Shown in pieces: positions 34,801 to 49,800 of a stretch of 64,000 bases of DNA. The notes below the pieces were generated by a model that saw only the letters and a list, made by a program, of their open reading frames with translations, was not told the origin of the DNA and did not search any database. The stretch comes from Owenia fusiformis (taxonomy: Eukaryota; Annelida; Polychaeta; Sabellida; Oweniidae), in the NCBI GenBank assembly GCA_903813345.2, contig CAIIXF020000011.1, forward strand, positions 26,406,166-26,470,165, read 5' to 3'. The position numbers were made by a program, and so were the translations under genes. How positions within the stretch are numbered: position 1 is the first letter of the stretch; each line of letters begins with the position of its first letter.

Positions 34801-37800
34801 TACCTAAATCGAGGTTTCATCACTTTCATTAATCTAAAATGAATTAGAAATTATTTTTCTATTTTCAAATTTCTTCCATGTGCATGTAATAAAAATTGGT
34901 TATGTCTTAGGCCCTAAGGATCTGAAATCTGCTGGTCAAAATGTAATTACGGACCAGTTGCAATGTTATTCTCCTATACCCAGTGAAAAAATCAACTGGT
35001 CTGTATCAAAAATAACCTGATAATGACCAGCGGAGCGGCCCTTAGGGGCTACATTGTAATGTGCTGGGAGGTTTAGGCTACAGGGTTTGTACCGAGGGAA
35101 ATATGTGGGGGACCGTATTGGCATCATTGGTTTCAATGCATTGTACTTCTGCCTTAGTTTCAAAGGCAATAAATTCTTTTTGAAGGGTGTCCTGAGATTC
35201 CAAAATTAAGAAGAAATTGTACTTATTTGAGAAATTGATTTTAAAGTTTTATAAATTGAATTTTCTTTATTTTATTAAATAATATTCTTTGGTTTTTGAA
35301 GATTTTTTTACAAAGCAAAACATTATTTTTCATTCTAGATACAATAGCATGCATATTGGCATACTTTGTTTTAATATAAGATTGTTATAACTCCAAGTTT
35401 TGCCAGTCACATGACCAATTCTTAGAGAGTTGTTTGGTTGAAACAGTTGATATCAGATATGACACTTTGAAATTAGAAATAAGCTGTTATTCCGGTGGGA
35501 AATTGTATCAACTCCATTTCCATAGTTTTAAAAAAGGATCGTGTTAATTGTTTCAAGGTATGATATTTCATATAAGATATCTCTAGGGTGAGACCAGGTG
35601 ACATACAAAAAATCAAGTTTCACATAGCATTACTAAGTAAGATACAAACCTCTAAACTTTCAAACCTTGATTTCTCAGTTCCGTAAAAATGTGAGATAGT
35701 ACAAAGTTATTCTCATGCGACGATATATATTTTTTTAATCATGTTTATATATTTATATAACTTTGTATACATCAAGTCATTTTACAATATTGCCATATTT
35801 GTGAAAAATGATATAATTTCAATTCTTGAACATTATTACAATAGTTTACATTAATATAAAGTACCATACGTTGTTTAACCATTCATTAAAATAAGTATAG
35901 TTAGTGTCTTGTACCTTATAGCCAAATACAAGAGTTTTATACTTTTTCAAGCTTAATTCAATTTTAAAATGATCAAGAATATAATTTTCAAGTTGGTCTA
36001 TTACATTAAGTACTCTATGACATTGACAACAAATGTTTATAGTCTTCTTCTCGTCCGCAAATATCACACTTGTCATTACACAAGACAAAATCGTATGGAA
36101 TAAATTGCAATAAGATGGTTATTAAACTTGGTATTATGGTCTTACTAGTGGTTATTATTGAGTAATGGTACAGGTATCCGATATGGTATTGCAGCTTACA
36201 CTTAAGTAATGGTACACGTATCCTTGGATTTTAGGCCCGAATACCGAGGTTTATTTTTTTGATTATCGTGTATTATTATTTTGTGTTAATATTAGTTAAC
36301 CATCTAACTATTGGCTACCTTCTGCATTCGTTTGACTTCACTTCTTAAAATAGAGCTTCGTCTTCGTCTTGTAGTTTAACTACATGTAGACTCTGCACGC
36401 AGGGTAACTATTGGCATGATATTGATAACCTTGTTATATTAATATAGCGCATAGGCGTAGCCAGGGGGATGCGATGGGATGCGATCGCACCCCCCCCCCC
36501 CCCCTCCATAACCAATGAAAATAGAACCATTAGATAGAAGAGAAAAGTCTTAAAATGCTTTTTTTGAAGCTTCTAGCTCGATTTTGAACGAAGTTGCACC
36601 AATTTTTGTAAAATTCAAAACAAATCTTCAAAAACATTTTTAATGCCACGATCGCACCCCTTCCCCCCCCCCCACTGAAAGCTGGCTACGCCACTGTAAC
36701 GTGTAATCAATACGCTACATTTTGTATGTTCAATTTGTATACTAAAAACTGTTATTAATCCACAGATTTAGATGAAGACAAGATAAAAATCCGAATCAAG
36801 AATGAAAAGGTGTCTAAGTATATAAATCTTAAGGGTAATGCATATTTGAATTAAACAGAGGCGGGTTAATTTATATTGTGCTAGGAATTACGCTATTATT
36901 CAAAATTGCAGCTAAGATGCCTGTTTTATGAAAAATATCACGGAAGATGTATTTTAGATATCAGTAGTATTCTCAGAAATTTATTATCCGAAACGGATAA
37001 CATCTGGCCACTCAGACAAACAATCGCAGACATAGGTTAAGCTTGTTTATTTAACAGTTAGATTTGTTGACTTACCGATCCGTATTTCAATCTCCGGGAA
37101 CACGTTCTTTTCACTTTGTATTTGCGTGCAGTGTAATATAAGTTGATACTTTTGTTCAAAAATGTACTTTTAATGGTTATTTTATGCCTTTTATTTTCAA
37201 ATTATGTTTTGTTTTGATGACAGTGTGAAAAGTCAAGAAACGTCAACCCCGACTTTTAATTAAAAAATGTTGGTTAATCACTTATGGCAAATCACAAGGT
37301 TGATGATGTCAACGGACCATGATCGTGGAAGGCTATCAATATCAGGTGTATATCGCATAGAAAATAAATATTGCTAATATTTCGCACTGATATTCATTTC
37401 TATCAATTTTACAAACGGGGTCCTTTGAATGCACATAAAACTATAAAAGTATTTATTTGGCGTACATACTGTAAAACTTAATATTTAATACAACCAATGC
37501 ATCAGTTAATATTTTCAGAATACAAATTTTCCATTTTTATTTCTCTGATAGATAAAGTCCCATTTTGAATCTGTTCGTGTATTAAAGAGTATGCTTTTAT
37601 AATGCCGTGGTCACATTTGCTCAGATTTTCAGCACCGGCGCCCGGCCGATGAGTATTTTGTTCAAAATTGTATTCAATTCTGAACAAAATACTCAATCGG
37701 TCGGGCGCCGTAATGAAAATCGGAGCAAATGTTACCAAGTCATAACTGATGAAAAATCAAATGAGAACATGAACATGGATAATAGGGGCACTATTACGCT

Positions 37801-40800
37801 GCGTGCAGAGTCTAATTATAAACTACGAGAAGACGAAACTCTCATTAGAGAAATGAAGTCGAACAAATGCAAAGGGTAGGGTACTATAGAAGGGGATCAT
37901 ATAAAAGCACGATCTATTTCACAACGCCTTTAACTTTTGTTCTTCAACTGTTGCCCTTTGTGCATTTCAAAAATAAAATATCTTAATCTGATTTGTTCCA
38001 CCTTTCTTTTCGCTCAGTTCTGCAATATTATGTTGTTTAGGATTATGTCATTTGCGAAATAGCTGTAAGACATTATGTGAATGAATATGGGAGTTTCCAC
38101 GAAAAAATGAGAATCTAACATTTAATGATAACAAAAGGATTAATTGCTTAGTTCTCTTTGTTTTAGTCTTTGTTTTCTTAAATGCGGAAGTGTACCAACA
38201 TCACCTAGATTACATAAGAGATCATCTAACAGTCTAAAATTGCTTTTAATTGCAAGTTAATGCATTCCGACCTAAATTTGTATACCTGTAATTGGGGTGG
38301 GGGGGGGGCGATGTTACATCACATAACAACGTTCATATAGAAATATACAATAAGCATGTCCGTATTAAAGCTAAAATTATAAAAACTTATTTCAAAGTCA
38401 TTCTGTTCATGGAAGCGTCAAGTTATGAAAAACAATGCTAAACACTCAAACAAATCGACTTGATTACCTTTGAAAACTTCTTGAGAGGAAATGGACAAAT
38501 GTATTTTTCTTACTCATTAGAACGTCTGTCTGATTGAAATACTATTTTTAAATACAAACATAAATGATTTAATCTTAGTCAGAAGTCTGAACATTGTCCA
38601 ACAAAATAATAAGAATCTAACATTTAATGATTACAAAAGGATTAATTGCTATAGTCTTTGTCTTAGTCTTTGTTTTTCTAACGGCGGAAGTGTACCAACA
38701 TCACCTTGATTACAGAAGAGATCATCTAACAGTCTAAAATTGCTTTTAATTCCCGGGTTTTAATTACATTTTATGTATAGACTTTTTTGCCTCTATTCTC
38801 ATTTTTAAACTTGTTTCTGTTTGTTTATTTAACAATTGTGATAAATTATTCAGTTAGTGTCGAAATCAAAACAATTTTCTACATTATAGTCCCCTCATCT
38901 TGCACTGACTAAATATTAAAATAAGCTAGTCTGATTGCGAATTTACAAATCCTGTAAAAGTAGCTTCAAACCGCCTTTTGATCAAAGAAAACAATAAGTT
39001 AATTCATCTGATTGCGAAAATACGAATCAATCTGATTATCTGATCTCCATGCTATTTGATTCGTGCATTATCTACAAGTCAGTCGGGCAAGGGTGAAATT
39101 ATTTCATTTGAAAACAGAAATAAATATCAGAACCCCTCTAGCATAACTATTCGGAAGAAATTCATACAAAAAATAAGGTACACAACTGATGAAGGGTCGC
39201 ACACAATGCACGCACCCCTCTCCTCCTCCTCGCCCACACACGACCATATTTGACAATTTTTCTAAAAGCGTTTTCCCCGGGAATATAGGTGTAGCGGTTA
39301 CCAGAAGTCGCACAGCTTGGGAGTCAGGGTATCCTGATCCATGCCTCAACGCCTGACGGGTCTGATATTTAGAGGGGGCGCAAGAATTATTAGGGGGCGG
39401 GGTAAACGTGAAAGTTGCCAAAATATCCATAGGCGTAGCCAGGAGGGGGGGGGGGGTGCGATGGGTGCGATAACAATATGCTTTATATATGCTCTAATGT
39501 TTTATTTATCATGATGCTTTTATGTAGGCTATTAATTACAGTTCTTTTTGCAATATAAAACTGGTATGTTTATGCAAATTCCGATTGGACTAATATAAAG
39601 GGATATTGTTTCATTATGTGGACTTGAGAAAGTCCGACATACTCATTGCTTTCAACCCAAAACTTAAAATAGGAAGTTATCAAGATCCCAAGAACACGAT
39701 CGATACTTAAACAATACGTTTGTAAAATCCCAGCGATCGAAATGCAATCAAATTTTCGCAATCAGTTGCCTAATTAGTCTTTTGATCTCTAAAGTTTTAC
39801 GACTGAACGTTTCAATGAACTCGTGAGAAGCAAACGCAATCATCATATAAACATTTTTCTAGTAAATCTAAAATAGAGTAAAACCCAGGGAAAAAGATCG
39901 CGTGTTCATAGAAATTAGGCATATTTCAATTTTGAAATAACAAAAGTCAGTCTCGGAAGAATTTTCCAAGCATTCCCTGCTTCGATGCGTTTTTATTGCA
40001 AGGGCCGTTTAGCGCCGATATGAATTCATTATAGGGCATTAGGGTTGTGCTTTATTTGTTTTATTTATATAAATGTTATAAAATGTGTACGACACTTTAA
40101 TGAATTATTTTTAGGGTATCAATGCATATTTGACTTTTCCCTCTAAACGTTTAAAATTCATCTTTTCTTAGTTTGCTTCAATAAAATTAACATTGGATCC
40201 CAGACAGTTATCAAATTCTCAGACATTTGATTAATATAGATATTTGTACTTCCTTTGACCAGTGGTGCTGGTGTGACTGAGATTCGAATCTAATCTGTTT
40301 CATTTTTATGTAAATTGAGAGGAATCAAGTTTTATTTTCAGCGTTTTAACAATCTTAACCTGCGGTTAGGTACCATATCTTGATTACGGTAAAGACAGGC
40401 CATCTCATTCTGGTATGCCAGAGCCACTCTTATCTGCCGATTGTGGAAGGATAAAGACAAAGGGGTCGCGGCTATCGCGATTAGGCCATCTTATTTCTAG
40501 GAATTATTTCTGCCTCTCATTCCTTAAACCGGCTTCGTTAAACAGTGCCAAAATATATAAGTCGGGGCCAAAAACAAGACTATTTTTATATTTAAATCCC
40601 CTCACCTTGTCAATGTCTATGCCTGCATCTGGTTTTCCCACCTTTGGGAGGGAGCCAATATACACATAGATTACTTGGCCATGGACAGGGGGGGCACAGA
40701 AACGAACATTCTGGGGTCATAAGGGATACTTGGGGAAGGGGAGAGGTGGTGGTGAATAGTGAAGTCCGGGAGTGAAGTTAGTGGGTACTGAAATCTTTCT

Positions 40801-43800
40801 TTTGATATTTAGTGCTTGAATGGAGACTTGTTTCCACTCCCCGCATTCTAGTAGAATTTAAATATTTGATCCAAAAGAGTTATTTTAAATCAAACTTGCA
40901 TTCCGATTAATTAACACTCCAATGATTGTACCGCTTCACTATTGTCTAAGATAATTATAATGAATTCACGGGACACTATAGTCTTCCTTTTAAACTTTAG
41001 TGGTTGGATGGAGACTTGTTTCCCCACCCCGTACACTAGTAAATTTGTAAATTTTAAATATTTGATTTAGGGAGGTATTTTCAATCCAACTCTGATGATG
41101 CAAGACTAGTCAGCCAAGACTAAATTATGAACTTATTATCATTTAGACTATTGAGTTCATTAAATTATAATTCCATAGATATCATATTTAATCCTGTCAA
41201 CACAATAATGGTATTAATTGGCATGATATGTAGTCAGAGACGGTTTAAAAAGTTGTTTAGTATAGATAGTATTAGGAAAAATCCTAACTCAAAGTTTTTG
41301 TTCTCTCGCAATCCAGAGCAAACCACTCGCCGGGCAAGCATTCTTTAAAAACGTGAAGTTTTCACCATGTTGAGCAGTTTTGAAAATTGTCCAATTTGAA
41401 CCATCGCCTTGTATATTTCTGTAACTGCCCCCCCCCCCTTGACACTCGAGTGTAAGAATCCTTTCCACACTGTCAATGGTTTTACAAAATAGTTCATGTC
41501 ACGAAGGGGAGGGGTGAGTGTGGAGAACAATCACTGACTGCGATTTGTATGATTGAACATTATACACTTATCATAAATTCGTAAAGAATAGTTTTAAAAT
41601 AAACAGCTTGTTTTATGTTATGATTGGAGTGATGTATGCATAGAAGAATGACACTGGTTTTGAAATATCTTAATCATCCCATTGAATGAAGACATCCGTC
41701 CCTCTGTCCATTCTAAACTCATACTAGTGGACTGATTTGATTTAAAGGAGAAGTCTCGGTGTAGAACGTGTACACACTAATGGGAACGAATTTTACTCAT
41801 TTCTATTTAGGATTCGTTCGTATACTAGCGGGGCTTTAGAGCATTTACAAACGCACGAATTGTATTGTTTTAAGGCAACTTTTATGACATATAATGTATT
41901 TAAAGCTGATTAATTTTAGATTATACTCGGTTCAATTTTACAAATAATGAATAGTATTACAGTATATCGAAAAATATACAATGATTTACATTAAATTGCT
42001 CAGACTGCAAACAATGTACATGGTTGGCGAATTTGCATGCGCGTTCTTGATAATAAGAATTAAAGGTTGAACTTAAAAATCAAACATTTTCTTTTTTAAA
42101 CATAATAAATCTTTAAATCAAGAAAATAAAAATAAGATTGATGATTGAGCTTTTCATAGTCAACTGCGACTGCGTCGACGCATGTTTATTTACTTAGCTA
42201 ATTAGATATGTAAAATTGTAAATCGCCGCAACGGATAATACGTACATGTAAGCTGTTCGGATAAGACTTCTATATGATTAATATCAAATCCCAGGCAGAA
42301 TGTTATTCAACAGTAACTGATCTTATTAGTTATTATTCAATTTGGATAATAAATCTATTATCTCGTCGTATTGATGTTTATTATATAGTGTTTCTCGTTG
42401 TGTTAACACTTATTTTCCATCTAACCCTACTATCACACCAAACTAGTTCTCACTACGTTCTCTAAAACGGGCTCCAACTGTGTACGAACGGACTGGACGA
42501 ACTTAGAACCGTTTGGGGTATTTTTAGAAACTTCGTCAAACGTACTCGATCGGGTAGGTCCTTTAGAACTTAGAACATGCTCAAAATGTTCTCGTGGTCG
42601 TCACGTTCTACAATAAGAGCGAGTGACAACGTCCCAACGACGAGCTGAACGTACTACGAACGGAACCGTCGTACTTCAATCCTACCAGGGACGTTTTTAC
42701 AACGAGTTGAACTGTCTGAGGACGTATTGAGAAAGAGGTAGAACTTATTGCAAACGGGTTTAAACTGACTAAGAAGGTATTAAAGACTGATTATGAACGA
42801 GTTAGCAAAAATATAGCTATCACACCAGACAAGTTGCCACTGCGTTCTTCAAAACTGGTTTTAAACTGTGTGCGACCGGAATGAATGTAGCTGCAACTTT
42901 CTAAGGTCGATTTACGAACTTCATGAACTTTCTCAGACGGGAAGGTGATTTTAGAATTATGAAATGGTTCAAAATTCGATGGCGACCATACCGTTCTCTA
43001 ATGAAGTCATGATGACCTTCTTGACTAAGTGACGCGTTATACGACGTTGCACACCGACGTGGTGCGACCTGAACGAACTGCGAATGAGATGGACGTATTA
43101 AATACTGTTTATGAACGAAGTAGCTAATTATTTTAGACACATTTCCCGACCACAGCCAGATTGAGCCCGTTTTACGACATTTTCCTGGCACAGGGCGAAG
43201 TGACTAAATATAAACAATTTTAATCACAAATAATGAGTGAATAAATGATTATTAGAGAGATTTCGCACCTAGTGAAAGTACAACTTATAACGTATACTTA
43301 TACTTATAGGTAAACGTACAAGGTGTTTCATAATGTGAGCTTTTCGTCAGGAATGATCTTCTCGGACTGTAATATATACAGGTCAAAGGGATGCCATTTG
43401 TACAGGGTGTCAAAAAACAACGGCACCCCCCTCTACAGCAAAAAGTACTTAATGTTACATAATGTGTTATACCTCATTTTAAAGACAATTTAATTCTGGA
43501 GTTACCTGTGAAATTTCAGCTTTGTATCATAAATTTTGACCGATTTACACCCGATTGTTAGTAGTTGGTATTGCCACCATGTGCTGCTTGGACAGCAGCT
43601 AATCTGGATGGATAAGATTTCAATAACGATTCAAATAAAGGTGTAGTACCGCGTAATCCTCTTAGTACTTTTCTCACATTCTTCAACAATGCATCCTTAC
43701 TGTATCTGTTTTCAAGAGGCTCTCTGTCCATCAATTTCTCTACCCTATCTTTCACAATTGAACCCATATGTTCAGCACAGTTGAGATCTGGGCTATTTCC

Positions 43801-46800
43801 CACATATTCATCATTTCCAAAGAAGTCAATTCCAGATTTCCTTAAAACTTCCTGTGTAGCTAAGGCCTTCATACATGGCGCTTTATCATGGAGAAATGTC
43901 ACTTGTTTTGGGTCCAGTACATTGTCTGCATCCTTAAGAAAGGGAATCACATTTGATTTAAGAATGGTATCTCGAAAATACTCCCCATTCCAGCTTTGTC
44001 CATTGTCTTTTACAACAAACATCAGACGTTTTGCAGAAAAACAGAGAAATATGCCAATGCATTGGGGATTTGCGATTCGCTCTCTTACTAGGAGATATTC
44101 AACATCTGCTCGCTTAAATGCCCAAATGCGATCATTTTGTGTATTGGGTTTTCGTATTGAATAAATGAAGAATTCGTCAGAGGGTGCTAGATGCATGAAA
44201 TCATCCTCTGTCCACTCCCGAAGATAGTCAACAAACCATAGACGGTCAGCAATTTGAGTCTCTGTTTTGAGAGGCCTTTGGATTATATGCCAGGGTTTTA
44301 GCCCAGCTCGCTGGCGGTATTTATGCACAAGTTGTCTCGAAACAGATTTTCCTCTTTTTACTTTAATATCCCTAGCCACCTCTGAGCAACTTTTCCGCTT
44401 TCTTCCACTACTGTTCATAATAAGCTGCTCTGACTTTGGTGTCAGAATGTTTGGTCTACCAGTTTTTATATCGTTTTGACGTTCAGAAATCTCATCATAT
44501 GATTTCTTCCACCATTTCTTCACAAAGTCTGATGAACGTTTTAGTTTATTTGCTATCCACCTCTTGTTTATGAAATCTGCACCATTTTCTTTGGCTTCTC
44601 TAAAAGCAATACAACGTATCATATCCACATATCTTTTTCTGTCATCATCGCCAACAAGAGCTGCCATGTTGCCTGCCTATTGAACATATGTACTGTGATG
44701 ACCACCTGGTCCACTTTCTAAAGATTTGACGTTAACCAGTAACAAAGTAGCAAACAAAGTACTGAAGTAGCAAACTTTGAAACAATGTAACTTTTTTAAT
44801 ATAAAGTTTTATCAATTGAAATTTGATGAGTAACTCCAGAATTAAATTATCTTTCAAATGAGATACCACATGCCATGTAATCTCTAGGAGTTTTTGCTGT
44901 AGGGGGGGGTGCCGTTGTTTCTTGACACCCTGTACTTTCTTGAATTGTATCATGTTTAGTTGATCCAAATGTGTTTGTCTAGAATAAAATAGGCTCATAT
45001 ATAGTACACATGTTATAGACCCATCTCTTTTCAAATTGACTTTTTGGAGATGCTCGTTATGAAACACCCTGTATGTCATATGTTGAGCTACTGAATGGGT
45101 CGTTTCCAGGAATTGCTAGAACCTACTGGTTTGATTGGTGTTTCAAATTTATGGTTAAAGTATTTGATTGGATACTGTTCCCACTCAGCCAATTAATTTT
45201 AAAAAATGCTTGCGGTCAATTGTTCCACACACATGTAGGCAAATCTTTCTACGGAGATCCAACTGTATACGTTATCATCTACGTAAATATGCCGTTTTGT
45301 AAGTTCATTGAACTTATACTGATCATGAAATCATTGAAATAATCAACTTGTTTATGTAATGACTCACTTTAAAGAATCATGACTCCCTTTAAAGGATCGT
45401 GTTTATAATACACTAAAACTACAAGGACACGGAAGCAAGCATTTAATTATAATGTGCATAATCTACACGTGCAGATGACAATACATTCATAGTCTCTAGT
45501 TGATGGAGCTTTCCTATAACGGGAATCATTATGTTCCATTAACTACAATTTAAAATTGATTTTAGTAAATATAATAGATCGACATGACCCTTTAAACTAT
45601 ACGTATACGTATAAGTTGTACTTTCACTTATGTGCGAAATCTCTCTATTATCTGGTTAAAACCTATTATCGAGAGTATTATTGCTGGTCATCGCTGATTA
45701 TCGAGACTTATTAATTAACAATAACCAGTCCTTGGGTGCCAGTAATATTTATAGAAACATTTTTATATTTAGAGTGTTTGAATGTTTAGTGAATCATCAA
45801 GCAGGTGGTATTACTAAAGAGTATATTACTGTTTTAAATAAATATAAATTGTTGGACAATGTTGTGAGCTTCATGTACAATGGTTGTATAAATATGTCAA
45901 AGTTTCTATGGAAAAAAATATGTAAGAACAATGTCAGAGATTTTGAATTTAATAGTTGGAGACAATCTTTATCAATGAGTATTCAACTTCAAGATTTTAG
46001 AACTGTACAGTTGCATATTGACATTCCTTCTATCTGGTATTACTTAGGACTCAAACATCCCGAACTTAAGCAAAAATGTAATATGATGATTAAGTTGCTA
46101 TGTGGTATACATAATTTAGAAATTAACAACCACGGTTCACCTAGAGAAAATAGGGAATGTAAGAGATGCAATAATAACTCATAAGAGGATCTTTATCATT
46201 TTATTATGGATTGTGATAATTATGTTGATATCAGAAAGATTATGATTGAAAGTTTGACTAAGGAAAATCCTACATTTAAGAAACTTTCATGTGAGGTTTT
46301 ATATAACATTATTTTAGGCATGGAGTTTCCAATGGAAAATTGGGATAATGTTTTGATTATTTCATGTAAGAATGTCTCAATTATGTACCAAAGAAGATTT
46401 TTTAGCTGATTTACCAATGTATCCATTGTTATTTTGGGTCTAAATTTTGCTCATTACATACATGTATAATTCATGATATTGTAATTGTCTAATTAGCATA
46501 AGGTATAGTGTAAGATTGTTATAATTGTCAAACTATTCTTCAGTATTGGAGGCTAAATAAATAAATAAAAAGATAATCAATTCTTATTAATGTGTAGCCA
46601 ATGGCAAAAAGTCCAACTGATTATCTGGTCAAGTGAATATTGAACCAAGTGGTTATCGGTTTGTTTTAATTAGGAATTTAGAACTGTCTGCCTTTTATCC
46701 ATCCAGTCCTTCCAATTATTATCCATTGAGTAAACAAAGTAGCTTTTGTCTAGCTTAAGAATATGAATTTTTGCGAAATTGAATTTTTATTTAAACATCA

Positions 46801-49800
46801 ATTTTTTTGAGTTCATTGCCAACCAAACAAAAATAAAAGAAACATATTTTTATAATTTCATTTAATGTTAGATTTTATTTAGCTGTCCAAAGTTAATTAC
46901 CAGAATTCGAGATTTTTCATTAGCAGATTTCCGCAATTTAATCAATAGTTTATACTAATTAGTTGTAATTAAAGAATATCACCAACATATTTTATCATCG
47001 TGTAGAAAGTCCAATCTAAAATCTGGTAAATGTGTTGCATTTATTGAAGCAATAACATTGTAATACCACTGTAAAACTATAATTAAAATGTTTGATATCA
47101 AATTCGATTGTCGGGAATAAGAAATACACATCAATACGTTTACATAATATCCAGTGTATTGAAATAAGATGTTGTAAAAAAAGGCAATTGAAAAACTGCA
47201 TCTCAGTGAAACTAGTAGTGAAACTCCCTAAATCTGTTAAAGGGAAGTCTTCATTTAAGCACTGACGTTTAAAGGAGGGCGAGTTGTTTGTAGAATGAAT
47301 CGGGGGATTTTTTTCATGAATTTCGCTTATGTTTTTCATCCAAAAAACATCAATACACTTTAAAACATTTTGTTTACTTTAAGATTACACCATGTAATCC
47401 AAAAATATATTTCTCATTTTCAAAGATAATCCATGGATTAACACCCAGGTATTTTTATTTTTCAATCTTCAGAGGGCTGGGAATCAATGATGCTCAACGC
47501 TTTTGAATACGATAATTGCTGTTTTAAATAGGTTTTACGTATGCCAATAATTTCTCAAATTATGTAAGCTGAATGCATTCCTTAATCCCTAGAATGCCTA
47601 TCATAATAACATTCTTTTGTCTTGGCCACTTAATATTTATTTATTTATTCAGAACTACGCTTTTGTATCAGCGGCACACTTTCAAAGGTGCGTCTTTACA
47701 ATAAAACATAATATATCTAAAACTGAGTCTTAAGAATCTCTAAGATTGCACTAAAACTTTAATGGTTAAAATAGGTTTCCTATGCGACTAAAATACTAAA
47801 TAACTAATACATCTTAAGTAAAAACATTTTAGATACTGTGTCAAATGTTGAACCTAAATCTTGTCCCCCAAGTCTAAAAGCCTCATCACCTAGAATCCAT
47901 TGAAGTTTATGTTCAGGTGAAGACGCGAAGAATGTTTCACTCAGGGCAGATGGAATTTTGTTTTCAATTGTTTTGAAGAACACATTACGCTGGTCATTAT
48001 AGTGAGGACAGAGTAGAAGTCTATGTTCTACCGTTTCAATCATATTTGTACAAAAATTGCAATTGGGGTCCGAAAGTTTATTTTTCCATCTACATGTTTC
48101 ACTTTTTAATTGGAACTTTCCTAATCTCGCAAGGAACTTTATCCTTGCACCCTGGAAGTCATAGTCATATCTAAGGTAGTTTTGAAGTCCCTTTCTGGTG
48201 GAAAGCGTACTATAAAAGGATAAGGATGATTTTTGATCAATTTCATTCTTAGTATAGGATTTACATTCTTCCCTTATCCTATTATCGTATTCATTAATCA
48301 TTTCATCAGAATCATAACTTATGCCATCGAAACCGATGGAGGACAGAATGTCATCCATTTGTTCAATGTATTTCCAGCTATTGGTTTTATTATTTTTAAG
48401 TCTATGTGACAAAGCTGCGATGAGGTTGCTTATAAGAGAATTCTCACTTTTGCCTAAAAGATGAAAAAAGTATTCAACTTGTCGTTTCAGCACAATAAAA
48501 TGTATAGGAGTCCATCCTAGCTCGTTTATAGCGCCAATATATGCCGGAGTGCTTTTGATATTGAAAATTGCTCGCGCTATGTTATATTGCATCGACTGAA
48601 GTTTATTTCTGATCACTTTTGTATCTGTAACCCATACACCACACCCATGTAAGATGCTTGGTAGAAATTTACTTGTATATAACGTGTTCCCAAAATCAAT
48701 CCTCTTAGCATTGAGATGTTTACTAAGGGTATATGAAATATGGTTTTTCAGCTTGACCGCATTTGGCGCAAGTTTGTCAATGATGTGACAAGAATCTTTT
48801 AAGGACCTATCAATAAAAATTCCTAGGTATTTATATGTTTGAACCTCATTTAATTTTAGATCTCCCAAAGACCAGAGTTTAAGTTTATCAATTTTCTTAC
48901 CAACGACCATAATTTTGGATTTTTTCTCACTAAATCGAAACCCCCATTTAATTGCGAACTTATTTGCAACTTGTAACATAGATTTCAAGTCATTTTCAGA
49001 TTGACCGAGAAGGACAATGTCATCAGCCCACATCAAACTTGGGAATTTTTGGTCATTAAATGAGATCCCAACATTTGCTTTTAAAAGTTCGTCTTGGAGA
49101 TCTGTCATTACAATTGAAAACAGTGTTGTGGAAAGAGTACAACCCTGCTTTACACCACAAGTTGTGGTGAACCATGAATCTCCAATGTATCCATTATTTA
49201 ACTTTACTTTGTTCTTTATGTTTTTATACATCTCTCTCAACAATCGCCATGCTTTGCCTCTAACGCCTTTTTCCCAAAGTTTAATAAACAAAAGGTCGCG
49301 ATCCATGACGTCAAACGCCTTGGAAATATCAAGGAATGCAAGGAAGGTTTTTTCATTCTTGTCTTTTCTAAGGCTGCATAATGCTTTCAATTTAAAAACA
49401 TGGTTTTCAAGACGCTGATTTTTCCTATATGCTCCTTGGAAATCTCCAAACACATTTTTGCTTTCGAAAAAGGACATAAGATGAGTATTTACTAAAGAAC
49501 AAAAAAGTTTGTAAACATTTGAAGTAATAGTGATTCCTCTAAAATTGTCAAGTGATTCATTAACTCCGCCTTTATGAAGGGGTTTTAAAATGCCTTCCTT
49601 CCATTGGGATGGATATGTTTCATGTGTTTTACATATTTTAAAAATATCTAGGAGTGTTCTAATCATTGATGTACCTCCATACTTAATGAATTCATAGGGT
49701 ATCATATCGGTCCCTACTGCTTTACCATTTGGGAGTCGTTTTATATGTGAGACTAAAGTTTCGGAATCAAAGATGAGTTGATCAATGATATCAAAGTCGA

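Larger units (their letters stand above)
36307..37890. mobile_element. 1.6-kb inverted-repeat element containing smaller elements
   Basis: About 110-bp arms: 36307-36414 and 37787-37890 share (in reverse complement) TGACTTCA.TTCT, CGTCTTC..GTAGTTTA and AGACTCTGCACGCAG. Inside are a poly-C MITE (36446-36697) and a hairpin (37604-37735). Confidence 0.6.
43319..45071. mobile_element. Middle element: mariner-type MITE split by an insertion
   Basis: Ends CAAGGTGTTTCATAATGTGAGC-like at the left and GCTCGTTATGAAACACCCTG at the right, flanked by TA (43317-43318, 45072-45073). Without the inner element it would be about 220 bp. Confidence 0.7.
43249..45650. mobile_element. Outermost of three nested inverted-repeat elements
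   Basis: About 60-bp arms: 43249-43308 (TTAGAGAGATTTCGCACC...GTGAAAGTACAACTTATA.CGTATAC) and 45591-45650 in reverse complement. Everything between (two mariner-type elements) appears to have been inserted into it. Confidence 0.6.

Noticed and set aside
41127-41348. Receptor-like C-terminal helix plus SQRRFKKLF
   Set aside because: Only one hydrophobic segment, no NPxxY motif and no neighbouring exon; too weak to call.
43781-44164. Plus-strand frame of 127 residues
   Set aside because: Antisense shadow of the DD37E transposase gene.
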